Assembly (NCBI GenBank): GCA_001797815.1
Contig: MGQK01000003.1
Location: forward strand, 1 to 22,568
Reading direction: 5' to 3'
Length of the DNA: 22,568 nt
Source: Deltaproteobacteria bacterium RBG_13_61_14
Lineage (GTDB): Bacteria > RBG-13-61-14
Shown here: in pieces, positions 6,348-12,515 of the stretch
How the letters are laid out: every line of letters starts with the position of its first letter
Numbering within the stretch: position 1 is the first letter of the stretch
Notes under the pieces: generated by a model
Told to the model about the DNA's origin: nothing
Database searches by the model: none
What the model saw: the letters and a program-made list of their open reading frames with translations, nothing else
Position numbers and translations under genes: made by a program

Positions 6348-6797
6348 ATGAAAAAGGGAATGGTTTTGGCGTGCGCATTGGCTCTGGTCTTGGGGGTGAT
6401 GATCGGGTGCGCGGGTGACGACGACGACGGCGGCGGCGCAGTAATAAATTCTGCTAGAGGGCATTACACCGACCCCGACATCGCAGGTGGGCTTCCTGCG
6501 GCTTCGACAATTACCATCACTGACTCAAACTTTCCGACTGATTGCGGCCCTCAGGAAGGGGATGCTGATATTGTAAGTGTTGATGTTTTGACGGAGACCC
6601 TCATTACAATCTCCGCCATTGATGGTGATGCGGGCGTAGATACTGAAACTTTTGTAGGGTCAAGATCACCTGCCGGCGCTGCGGACAGTGTTGTGGGAAC
6701 CTGGCGGGGGTTTATAAACGTTGATGAACCCTGGACAATCATTTTGGAAGCGGACCTGGATATTATAGTCAGGACTCCTTGGGCGACTTGTCACTAA
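6348..6797 (+). CDS. Small secreted lipoprotein of unknown function
   Basis: The 149-residue protein starts with MKKGMVLACALALVLGV and a lipobox MIGC, putting the lipidated Cys at residue 21. The mature protein follows with AGDDDDGGG, an acidic and Gly-rich flexible linker. Residue +2 is Ala, which in the enteric rule points to the outer membrane. The rest is acidic, Thr-rich and probably beta-rich (STITITDSNF, TLITISAID, SVVGTWRGFINV, WTIILEADLDIIV); two Cys outside the lipobox (near residues 66 and 148) could pair. I do not recognise a family; VVGTWRG is only weakly reminiscent of lipocalin-like lipoproteins. Translation starts after AAAGGAGGAAACAAAA. The gene looks lower in GC than its neighbours, stands alone behind a strong promoter and long leader, and lies between the intact HU gene and the HU relic. 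Confidence 0.8.
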   Translation: MKKGMVLACALALVLGVMIGCAGDDDDGGGAVINSARGHYTDPDIAGGLPAASTITITDSNFPTDCGPQEGDADIVSVDVLTETLITISAIDGDAGVDTETFVGSRSPAGAADSVVGTWRGFINVDEPWTIILEADLDIIVRTPWATCH

Positions 6798-6879
6798 TCC
6801 TGAGACGTTGGGCCGGATGAGCGGCGGACAAATCATTCAGGGCTGAGCTGAAGAGTCGGCAGCGGGCGGCGAGGGGGGC

Positions 6880-6962
6880 ATCCCGCGTTTCGCGGGATCT
6901 TGGCCCTCATTAGGGCGCAAGGTTTATTGTGCCCCAAGCCCGCGACCGGGGAGCGGTCGCGG
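6880..6962. repeat. Two GC-rich hairpins downstream of the lipoprotein gene
   Basis: ATCCCGCG/CGCGGGAT (6880-6898, loop TTT) and CCGCGACC/GGTCGCGG (6940-6962) are perfect stems in the gene-free stretch 6798-7258. Neither is followed by a T run, so they are not clear terminators; they may slow 3' decay of the lipoprotein mRNA. Confidence 0.5.
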
Positions 6963-7032
6963 CCGCCATCTCTCCTGAAGCCTGAGGCCCCATGCCTCTT
7001 GATCTTGGCGGTTTCAGTGTCTCTGGGACACA

Positions 7033-7061
7033 CCCCTCTGCCGCAGAGAGGGGGGTTCTTT
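7033..7061 (+). terminator. Candidate intrinsic terminator after the lipoprotein gene
   Basis: CCCCTCT (7033-7039) and AGAGGGG (7047-7053) form a seven-pair stem, followed by GGTTCTTTTA. It lies 236 bases after the lipoprotein stop. Confidence 0.5.
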
Positions 7062-7090
7062 TACGGCAAGCTTGACATTGATGGATAGAC

Positions 7091-7127
7091 AAGCCGCGAC
7101 CCCGCGGGAAAAGGGGGTCGCGGCTTT
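7091..7127. terminator. Strong GC hairpin, possible terminator
   Basis: AAGCCGCGACCCC (7091-7103) and GGGGTCGCGGCTT (7114-7126) form a perfect 13-pair stem with a ten-base loop. The following TTTGTCGTT is only moderately T-rich. It sits between the ends of the lipoprotein and HU transcription units, so it may act on the plus strand or as a barrier in both directions. Confidence 0.5.
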
Positions 7128-7165
7128 GTCGTTCCTGCTCAGGTTCCGGTTCAAGTCTAAAGAAG

Positions 7166-7186
7166 GTATGTCGTATGTCGTAGGTA
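7166..7186. repeat. Three-unit heptanucleotide repeat (GTATGTC)
   Basis: GTATGTC, GTATGTC and GTAGGTA in tandem, in non-coding sequence after the HU terminator. No other feature is seen between 7128 and 7202. Confidence 0.55.
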
Positions 7187-7202
7187 CGGAGGTCATGTGG
7201 GC

Positions 7203-7233
7203 AAAAAAAAGCCCTGCGGAAGAGCAGGGCTTT
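7203..7233 (-). terminator. Intrinsic terminator of the HU gene
   Basis: On the minus strand AAAGCCCTGC and GCAGGGCTTT form a ten-pair stem around a six-base loop, followed by an uninterrupted run of T. It lies 26 bases after the HU stop. Confidence 0.9.
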
Positions 7234-7258
7234 CCTTCCCAGATCTGGGAAAATCTGG

Positions 7259-7528
7259 TTACAGAGACTTCTTGAAGCTGGGCGAGGGCCGGAAACCCAC
7301 GGTCTTGCTGGCCTTGATGTGAATTTCCTTGCCTGTCTGCGGGTTGCGGCCGAGCCGGGCCTTGCGCTGGCGGAGCTTGAAGGTCCCGAAGTCGGGAAGG
7401 GAGAGCGCCTTGTCCTTCTTGATCCCCTTCTTGAGGGCGGCAACTGCCGCCTCCAATGCATCCCCGGCCGCCTTCTTGGTCAACCCCGTTTCCTTGGCGA
7501 TGGCTTCAATGATTTCTGCTTTGGTCAT
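7259..7528 (-). CDS. hup: HU-family DNA-binding protein
   Basis: The 89-residue protein is a full-length HU/IHF-family histone-like protein that binds and bends DNA as a dimer in the nucleoid. MTKAEIIEAIAKETGLTKKAA forms the N-terminal helices of the dimerisation region. LSLPDFGTFKLRQRKARLGRNPQTGKEI is the signature region with the beta arm and the conserved RNPQTG tip, where Pro intercalates into DNA. The end is KASKTVGFRPSPSFKKSL. Sequence and length fit homodimeric HU better than IHF. The ATG has AAAGGAG upstream. It is monocistronic, with its own promoter (7630-7659) and terminator (7203-7233). A broken copy of its 3' end lies about 1.4 kb downstream at 5787-5885. Confidence 0.95.
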   Translation of the reverse strand: MTKAEIIEAIAKETGLTKKAAGDALEAAVAALKKGIKKDKALSLPDFGTFKLRQRKARLGRNPQTGKEIHIKASKTVGFRPSPSFKKSL

Positions 7529-7629
7529 CTTTTTCTCCTTTCATCGTCGGTTGCTTCCGCTTCCACTACTGAAACCTTGGCCTTTATCTAAACCGAGGAC
7601 CCTTGCTAAAATCCTCTATTTTCCGCGTT

Positions 7630-7659
7630 ACAATAGCATAGTCCCCTGCTCGAGGTCAA
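7630..7659 (-). promoter_or_regulatory. Promoter of the HU gene
   Basis: On the minus strand TTGACC (7659-7654) and TATTGT (7635-7630) are 18 bases apart. The -10 ends about 100 bases before the HU ATG. Confidence 0.6.
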
Positions 7660-7662
7660 GGA

Positions 7663-7700
7663 AAAAATGCATTTTCCCGAAAAAAATTTTTGGGGAAATT
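7663..7700 (-). terminator. Possible terminator downstream of the galactokinase gene
   Basis: On the minus strand ATTTCCCC and GGGAAAAT flank an A/T-rich centre and are followed by GCATTTTTTCC. The AT-rich stem lies 34 bases after the galactokinase stop and just before the HU promoter. Confidence 0.4.
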
Positions 7701-7733
7701 CAGGCCCCATGCGGATTTGAGCCAGGTGCGCGT

Positions 7734-8939
7734 TCAGCTTGATGCTTCTGCCCTAATCTCTTCCGGTCCGCCGCCGAGCCGGACCGCCATCGCACTCGCC
7801 TGCCTGCCGGTTTTATCACGATAAAGAGATACCACTTTTTTCATAAAGTTATCAAGGACTTCCGGTTGCAGCAGGCTGATCAGGCAGCCGCCCCAGCCGG
7901 CCCCGGCGATGCGGGTGCCCAGCACTCCGGGGAGGGAAGAAGCGATCCCATGGAGCCGGTCCAGCTCCGGGATCGAGATCTGGTAGTCATCGCGCGAGCT
8001 TTGGAACCCGGCCTCCATGATCCGGCCCAGGGCCGCCATATCGGCCCGGCTGAGGGCCGCGGCCGCTTCCCGGACCCGCCGATTCTCCGTGACCACGTGC
8101 CGGGCCCGGCGGAACAAGGTCTCCGGCATTAACGGGCCAATCGCCTCGAGATCTGCCTCGGTCACATCCCGCAGCGATTGCACTCGGGGCCGGTAGCGGC
8201 GGAAGTGCTCGGCCGCCTTTTGGCATTCGGCCACCCGGCCGGCATATTCCGAGGCCACCAACTCTCGGCCGACGCCGGAGTTGATCACCACCAGCGCCGC
8301 CTGGTCCGCGGGAAAAGGAAAGCGTTCGTATTCGAGGGAGCGGCAGTCCAGGAAGAGGGCGGTGTCGGGCCGGCCCATGATCACGGTGAACTGGTCGAGG
8401 ATGCCGCAGGGCAGGCCCACGAAATCGGTTTCCGCGCGCCGGCAGAGGTGGATGGTCTCCCAGGCGGCCAGCGACTCCTTGAGCAGGTCGAGCACGGCCC
8501 GGGCGGTCACCGCCTCCAGCGCCGCGGAGCTGGAGAGGTTGCCCCCGACGGGGATGGTGCCGTGCACGGCCAGATCCAGGCCGGTGAGGGGGAAGCCCAG
8601 CTTGTTCAGTTCGTGGATGACACCCTTGGGATAGTTGGCCCAGCCGTGGGCCGGCTCGGGCCGGAGCTGCGGGAGCCGCGTCCGCACTTCCTGGTCCAGG
8701 TTCTGCGAATAGAAGTTGAGCTGGCCGTCCGGTCGGAGCCGGGCCGCGGCCACGATCTCGCGGTCCACCGCCCCGGCCAGGATCAGACCCAGGTTGTAAT
8801 CGGTGTGCGACCCCATCAGGTCCACCCGGCCCGGCGCCCGAAAAAACCGGACCGGCTCGCCCGGGCCGAAGCGTTTCTCCAGTTCCTGCTCCAGCCGGTC
8901 GCAGCGGCCGCGGGTATCCTCGGGAAATATTTCTTTCAT
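7734..8939 (-). CDS. galK: Galactokinase-family GHMP sugar kinase
   Basis: The 401-residue protein has all GHMP kinase motifs. Motif 1 is APGRVDLMGSHTDYNLG (residues 35-51). The ATP-binding loop is VGGNLSSSAALEA, CGILDQF holds the likely catalytic Asp, and motif 3 is IAGAGWGGCLI. Length and motif order fit galactokinase, which makes sugar 1-phosphate from ATP and galactose. The usual GEHTDY signature is GSHTDY here, and N before the L-x-G is D. The replaced Glu is a sugar contact in studied galactokinases, so the substrate may be a modified galactose or other sugar. The ATG at 8939 has AAAGGCGG upstream. No Leloir-pathway gene (galT, galE) is adjacent; it may feed sugar nucleotides to the nearby glycan operon. 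Confidence 0.85.
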   Translation of the reverse strand: MKEIFPEDTRGRCDRLEQELEKRFGPGEPVRFFRAPGRVDLMGSHTDYNLGLILAGAVDREIVAAARLRPDGQLNFYSQNLDQEVRTRLPQLRPEPAHGWANYPKGVIHELNKLGFPLTGLDLAVHGTIPVGGNLSSSAALEAVTARAVLDLLKESLAAWETIHLCRRAETDFVGLPCGILDQFTVIMGRPDTALFLDCRSLEYERFPFPADQAALVVINSGVGRELVASEYAGRVAECQKAAEHFRRYRPRVQSLRDVTEADLEAIGPLMPETLFRRARHVVTENRRVREAAAALSRADMAALGRIMEAGFQSSRDDYQISIPELDRLHGIASSLPGVLGTRIAGAGWGGCLISLLQPEVLDNFMKKVVSLYRDKTGRQASAMAVRLGGGPEEIRAEASS

Positions 8940-8950
8940 GACCGCCTTTC

Positions 8951-8959
8951 ATTGTAGCA
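8951..8959 (-). promoter_or_regulatory. Candidate extended -10 element for the galactokinase gene
   Basis: The minus strand reads TGCTACAAT, an extended -10 box, ending 11 bases before the ATG. No good -35 is present at the right spacing. If it is used, the transcript would begin close to the start codon. Confidence 0.3.
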
Positions 8960-9001
8960 CACCCTCTGGCCCGGTTTCTTGCCAAGCTCGCCCGCTTTTG
9001 C

Positions 9002-9081
9002 TATTTTGGATTTTAGATTTTGGATTTTGGATTGGCAATGCTGAGAAAATCCCAAATCCGAAATCCCAAATCAAAAATCTT
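9002..9081. repeat. Second inverted pair of GATTTT-type heptad arrays
   Basis: The left arm (9002-9035) is tandem GATTTTG/GATTTTA heptamers. The right arm (9046-9081), read on the other strand, is GATTTTT, GATTTGG and GATTTCG heptamers. The arms are complementary with several mismatches. The array ends four bases before the PHP start codon. Confidence 0.8.
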
Positions 9082-9084
9082 CCC

Positions 9085-9969
9085 ATGATTGACCTCCACA
9101 TCCATACCACTGCCAGCTCGGACGGCCAGCACTCGCCCCGGGAAATTTTCGAGATGGCCCAGGCCCTCTCGCTCCGCGCCATCGCCTTTGCCGACCATAA
9201 CTCCGCGGACAGCCTGGCCGAGGGCGAGCGCCTCTCCGCACAGTTCGGCATCGCCTTCGTGCCCGGGATCGAGTTCGATACCGCCTTCCGCGACCGCGAC
9301 CTCCACTTGCTCGCCTATTTCCTCGACCATCGCTCGGCCGAGCTCAAGCGCTGGATCGCCCAAATCTTTCAGGCCAAGCTCGACCAGACCCGGAAACGGG
9401 TGCAGCGGCTTAATGCACTCGGCTTTGTCCTTGATTTTGACGAGCTGATGCAGGAATCCGGCGGCACGCTTCCCACCGGCAACACCTATGTCCGCGCCAT
9501 GTGGAAGCATCCGGAGAACCAGGACGATCCGCGGCTGCGCGCCTTCATTGACGGCCCGCGCTCGAACTCGCCCTTTCTCAACTTTTACCTGGACTACCTC
9601 CGCGCCGGCCAGCCCGCCTTCGTGCCCCTTTCGATCCAGGCCACCCCGGGTGCCATTCAAAAGATCCTGGGCCTGGCCGGCATCCCGGTCCTGGCCCACC
9701 CCTCCGACACGCCTCTCCCCGACGTCCACGCCTTGATTGACCTTGGGCTTCGCGGCCTGGAAGTTTATTCCAGCTATCACGATGCCGCGGCCACCGCGAA
9801 ATTTCTGGACCTGGCCCAAGCGCGGGGGGTGTTGATCACCGCCGGCTCGGACTTTCATGGCAAGAAAATCAAGCCGGACGTGGATCTGGCCGGGATCCCC
9901 GGCAACGAAGATGAGCTGTTCGAGCGGCTCTGCCAGGCCGCCGGCCGCTCTAGCTTCCGGCCTGGGTGA
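9085..9969 (+). CDS. PHP-domain phosphoesterase (RNase AM/YciV-like)
   Basis: The 294-residue protein is a PHP metal-dependent phosphoesterase. HIH at residues 5-7, ASSDG, ADH at 36-38, GIEF with Glu63, HLLAYF, VLAHPSD and GSDFHGKK give the usual His/Asp/Glu ligand set for a two- or three-metal centre. An inserted domain lies at about residues 105-185 (LPTGNTYVRAM). The closest characterised family is YciV/RNase AM and 3',5'-nucleoside bisphosphate phosphatases, which dephosphorylate pAp-type compounds or trim RNA 5' ends. This is a family-level inference. The ATG at 9085 is the only sensible start since MIDLHIHT is the conserved N-terminus, yet no Shine-Dalgarno lies before it, because the heptad repeat occupies that place. 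Confidence 0.88.
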   Translation: MIDLHIHTTASSDGQHSPREIFEMAQALSLRAIAFADHNSADSLAEGERLSAQFGIAFVPGIEFDTAFRDRDLHLLAYFLDHRSAELKRWIAQIFQAKLDQTRKRVQRLNALGFVLDFDELMQESGGTLPTGNTYVRAMWKHPENQDDPRLRAFIDGPRSNSPFLNFYLDYLRAGQPAFVPLSIQATPGAIQKILGLAGIPVLAHPSDTPLPDVHALIDLGLRGLEVYSSYHDAAATAKFLDLAQARGVLITAGSDFHGKKIKPDVDLAGIPGNEDELFERLCQAAGRSSFRPG

Positions 9970-9991
9970 TTTTCCGCACTTGGGTGATTAG

Positions 9992-10114
9992 CTAAGTCCT
10001 TCGATTCATAAGTTCGATGACGAACTTATTTACTCAGGACTTAGTGCTGAGTAAGCAAATAAGCATTTGCGAGAAAATAAATACCTCATTGTATTTGCGA
10101 ATCGAAGCACTAAG
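9992..10114. repeat. Compact AT-rich multi-hairpin element with terminal inverted repeats
   Basis: Ends 9992-10007 and 10099-10114 are inverted repeats (14 of 16). Inside are perfect stems at 10008-10029 (ATAAGTTCG, loop ATGA), 10030-10054 (TTACTCAG/CTGAGTAA), 10055-10070 (GCAAAT/ATTTGC) and about 10079-10096 (AAATAC/GTATTT). Alternative pairings exist: 9992-10000 with 10036-10044 and 10040-10048 with 10106-10114, each nine perfect pairs, so the two outer arms compete for the middle. It lies between two convergent genes and looks far poorer in GC than either. It has no ORF of its own. It could be a MITE, a recombination site or a structured RNA. Confidence 0.75.
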
Positions 10115-10147
10115 AGAGGTTGCAGCAATTTCGAGTGGGGGTAACTT

Positions 10148-10195
10148 AAAAAACGACTCCTGTTTTATGATCCCGCCCTCCGGTCCTATCGTTTT
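10148..10195 (-). terminator. Weak terminator candidate after the ceramidase-like gene
   Basis: On the minus strand AAAACGA right at the stop codon can pair with TCGTTTT, followed by more T. The loop is over 30 bases, so the case is weak. Confidence 0.25.
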
Positions 10196-11441
10196 ATTGG
10201 CCAGGGACCAGGTCGGCGAACCCCTTTTCCAGGTCCGCCGCGAACCCGCTCCCGTAAAAATTCATGCACGATTCGTAACCCCCGGTCCGGTAATCTTCCG
10301 CAGTGAGCACGTAGCCCAGGAGGTCGTTGCTGTGCACCGCCAGCATCACCGGCCGGCCCGGATGTTGGTCCTTGATCGCCTTTCCGACCTCCACCGCCAT
10401 CTCGGCCGGCGAAAACAGCAAGAGCGCGTCATTCAGTCCCATGCCCAAAAGCTCGGTCCGGGTCCGCACCAGGTTCCGGCCCACCCGCGGCATCAGCCAT
10501 CCCAGGCCGAAAAAGCAACCGGGCTTCACGCGCCCTTTAGGCACCGGCATGGTCTCGTGATACAAAGTCATCTCGACCTCGGCCGTCGGCTGAAGAGCGG
10601 CCAGGGCATTTTCCGCGATCCGGGCCAGGCCGTCGCCGATCTGGTCCACCGTGGCAAAATCCTCGTCCCCGCTCTCGAAGCAGGGCGCCTGGTCTCCGAG
10701 CGGGCCGGCCAGGAACAGGGCCACCGAGCCCGGCGCCGCGGCCTCGAGGTCCGCCTCCAGCCGGCCGGCGTAATCTCCGGAAAATTCAAAGTTGCTTTGA
10801 GGCAGCACGGTCGGGTGCGCCGCATAGTTCACCAGAAAGGCGATGGGCCTTCCCTCGGTCCCCATGAACTCGGCCACAAAGAACGACGGGTCCACCGGCC
10901 CTCCTGGGTGGCGACGGTTCCTGGCAAAGCCCGGCGCCTGGGTCACGGTGGCCGCGAAGCGCGCCGGCTGCAAATTCCCCGCCGCCTCGCGCACCGCCCG
11001 GGCGATGCCCGCGACCAGCTCTTCCCGGACCGAAGGGTCGTAGTGCCCCAACACCGCGAATTCCGCGATCCAGGCCGGATGGTAAGCGCCCGGACCGGAG
11101 TGGGTGTGAGTGGCCGAGAGGTCAACCCAGTCCAACTTCAAGTCCTGGATCCGGTCCAGCACCTCTTGTCGGAAATCGAGGGTGATGATCAGGAGGTCGG
11201 TGGAGACAATCGCGGTGCGTTGGCCCTCGGATTCCAGCACCAGCGCCCGGGCGTAAATCGGGTCGTGCACGCCCAGGGAGGGTTTGCTCCAGCGGGCTTG
11301 ATATCCGGCGAGGGGCGTGCCCTTCTTGGGGGTGATATCCACCCGGCCGGCCCCGGCCAAGAGCTCGCTGGAGACCGCGGAACCGGCATAGATCCAGAGC
11401 AGGGCAGAGAGGAATAAGGTCCAGGATTTTCTTTTCATCAT
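10194..11441 (-). CDS. Secreted neutral/alkaline ceramidase-like hydrolase (short form)
   Basis: The predicted 415-residue protein (414 if the second ATG is used) starts with MMKRKSWTLFLSALLWIYAGSAVSS, a Sec signal peptide. LLAGAGRVDITP..GTPLAGY is the typical beginning of neutral ceramidase (PF04734) domains. VHDPIYARALVLES, IVSTDLL and the zinc-site THTHSGPGAYHP follow, then NYAAHPTVL with a second His and AGPLGDQAP. Neutral ceramidases hydrolyse N-acyl sphingosines with a zinc centre. At about 415 residues this lacks the C-terminal domain of the classical ~650-residue enzymes, like many bacterial relatives whose substrates are unproven; another amidase or esterase activity is possible. GGGAG precedes the ATG pair. 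Its promoter overlaps that of the divergent glycan operon. Confidence 0.82.
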   Translation of the reverse strand: MMKRKSWTLFLSALLWIYAGSAVSSELLAGAGRVDITPKKGTPLAGYQARWSKPSLGVHDPIYARALVLESEGQRTAIVSTDLLIITLDFRQEVLDRIQDLKLDWVDLSATHTHSGPGAYHPAWIAEFAVLGHYDPSVREELVAGIARAVREAAGNLQPARFAATVTQAPGFARNRRHPGGPVDPSFFVAEFMGTEGRPIAFLVNYAAHPTVLPQSNFEFSGDYAGRLEADLEAAAPGSVALFLAGPLGDQAPCFESGDEDFATVDQIGDGLARIAENALAALQPTAEVEMTLYHETMPVPKGRVKPGCFFGLGWLMPRVGRNLVRTRTELLGMGLNDALLLFSPAEMAVEVGKAIKDQHPGRPVMLAVHSNDLLGYVLTAEDYRTGGYESCMNFYGSGFAADLEKGFADLVPGQ

Positions 11442-11472
11442 CGCTCCCGGAATAGCGGAGTTGAACTTTGAC

Positions 11473-11501
11473 AGTGTAAAAGCCCTGATCCAGCTTGTCA
11501 A
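11473..11501 (-). promoter_or_regulatory. Promoter of the ceramidase-like gene
   Basis: On the minus strand TTGACA (11501-11496) and TACACT (11478-11473) are 17 bases apart, about 30 bases before the ATG pair. The -35 overlaps the -35 of the opposing promoter at 11495-11523. Confidence 0.6.
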
Positions 11502-11523
11502 TCCGGCCCTGATGCAATAAAAT
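11495..11523 (+). promoter_or_regulatory. Promoter of the glycan operon
   Basis: TTGTCA (11495-11500), a 17-base spacer and TAAAAT (11518-11523) precede the GT2 gene by about 85 bases. Five bases of its -35 box are shared with the minus-strand -35. Confidence 0.55.
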
Positions 11524-11609
11524 TCAGTTGTGCGATCCCGCACGTTCATGATCCGCCGGGGGTTTGCCCCGCTTCTTTCCCCGACCCCGCCGCGCCGGGA
11601 GAATCGGCC

Positions 11610-12515
11610 GTGAAGTTTTCGGTGGTGATTCCCGCCTGCAATGCCGGCCGTTTTGTGGCCGACGCGGTGCTGAGCGCGCTTGACCAGGAGGGGGTGGAAA
11701 AAGAGGTGATCGTGGTGGACGACGGCTCCACCGACGATACCCCGCAGGCGCTCGAGCGCTTCGCCGGCCGCCTCCGCCTTCTCCGCCAGCCCAACCTGGG
11801 GGTTGCGGCCGCCCGCAACCGCGGCATCCGCGAGGCAACCTGCGAGTGGATCGCATTCCTCGACGGCGACGACCTCTTCCTGCCCGGCCATCTCGCCCGG
11901 GCCGGCCAGGGCATTGCCCGGCATCCGGAGGCCGTGATGTTCTACGCCGACGTGGAGGCGCGGGACGAAGAGCTCCGCTTCCGGAAAGTCCTGCGCTCGC
12001 CCCGCGATCCCGCCGCGTTCAAAGAACGTATTGTGCTTAACAATTTTATTTACTCCAACTCGGTGGTGGCCCGGCGGGACGCGCTTCTCCTCTGCGCCGG
12101 CTTTGCCGAAGACCTCCGCCACGCCGGCGAAGACTGGGAGCTCTGGGTCCGCCTGAGCCGGCGCGGACCCGTCTTCCACCTCGGCCACGTGGCCGGCGTC
12201 TATCGCTGGCACGAGCGGAGCAAGATCCGCTCGCCCGGCCCGGGGCTGCGGGAGGACAACCTCCGCGCGCTCGAACGCTTGAGCCGCGACCTCGCGCTCG
12301 AACCCGCCTTGGTCCGCCAGGCGCGCGCCCGCATCTACTACGAAAGCGGGGTGCGCTACCTGGCGGCCGGAGAGCGCCGGTTGAGCCGGGAGGAATTTCG
12401 CCGGGCCCTGGCTTTGGCGCCGACCGATGCCGGCTCCTGGGCCGGGTGGCTGCTTTCTCTTTTACCGGCTGCACTCACCCGCTGGCTGCGGCGAATGCGC
12501 GGGGCCGTTTCATGA
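11610..12515 (+). CDS. Family 2 glycosyltransferase
   Basis: The 301-residue protein has a GT-A fold of family GT2. It begins FSVVIPACNAGRFVADAV, has the nucleotide-binding VVDDGSTDDTP (residues 36-45) and the metal-binding DGDD at 85-88. AGEDWELWVRLSRRG is the acceptor-side ED motif with the catalytic base. The last about 90 residues are helical (YESGVRYLAAGERRLSREEF), like a short TPR-type tail. It transfers a sugar from a nucleotide-sugar donor, here likely to an undecaprenyl-linked glycan on the cytoplasmic face. The start is GTG at 11610 with GGGAG upstream; no in-frame ATG is better placed. It is first in the operon and overlaps the GT4 start by four bases (ATGA). Confidence 0.88.
   Translation: MKFSVVIPACNAGRFVADAVLSALDQEGVEKEVIVVDDGSTDDTPQALERFAGRLRLLRQPNLGVAAARNRGIREATCEWIAFLDGDDLFLPGHLARAGQGIARHPEAVMFYADVEARDEELRFRKVLRSPRDPAAFKERIVLNNFIYSNSVVARRDALLLCAGFAEDLRHAGEDWELWVRLSRRGPVFHLGHVAGVYRWHERSKIRSPGPGLREDNLRALERLSRDLALEPALVRQARARIYYESGVRYLAAGERRLSREEFRRALALAPTDAGSWAGWLLSLLPAALTRWLRRMRGAVS

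Noticed and set aside
10017-10193. Possible small protein starting within the AT-rich element between the PHP and ceramidase-like genes
   Set aside because: The frame runs through the hairpin element and then antisense into the ceramidase-like gene, has no ribosome-binding site and has no domain.
9970-10193. tRNA gene or integron attC site in the convergent intergenic region
   Set aside because: The stems do not have tRNA arm lengths or a T-loop, and the attC core consensus was not found.
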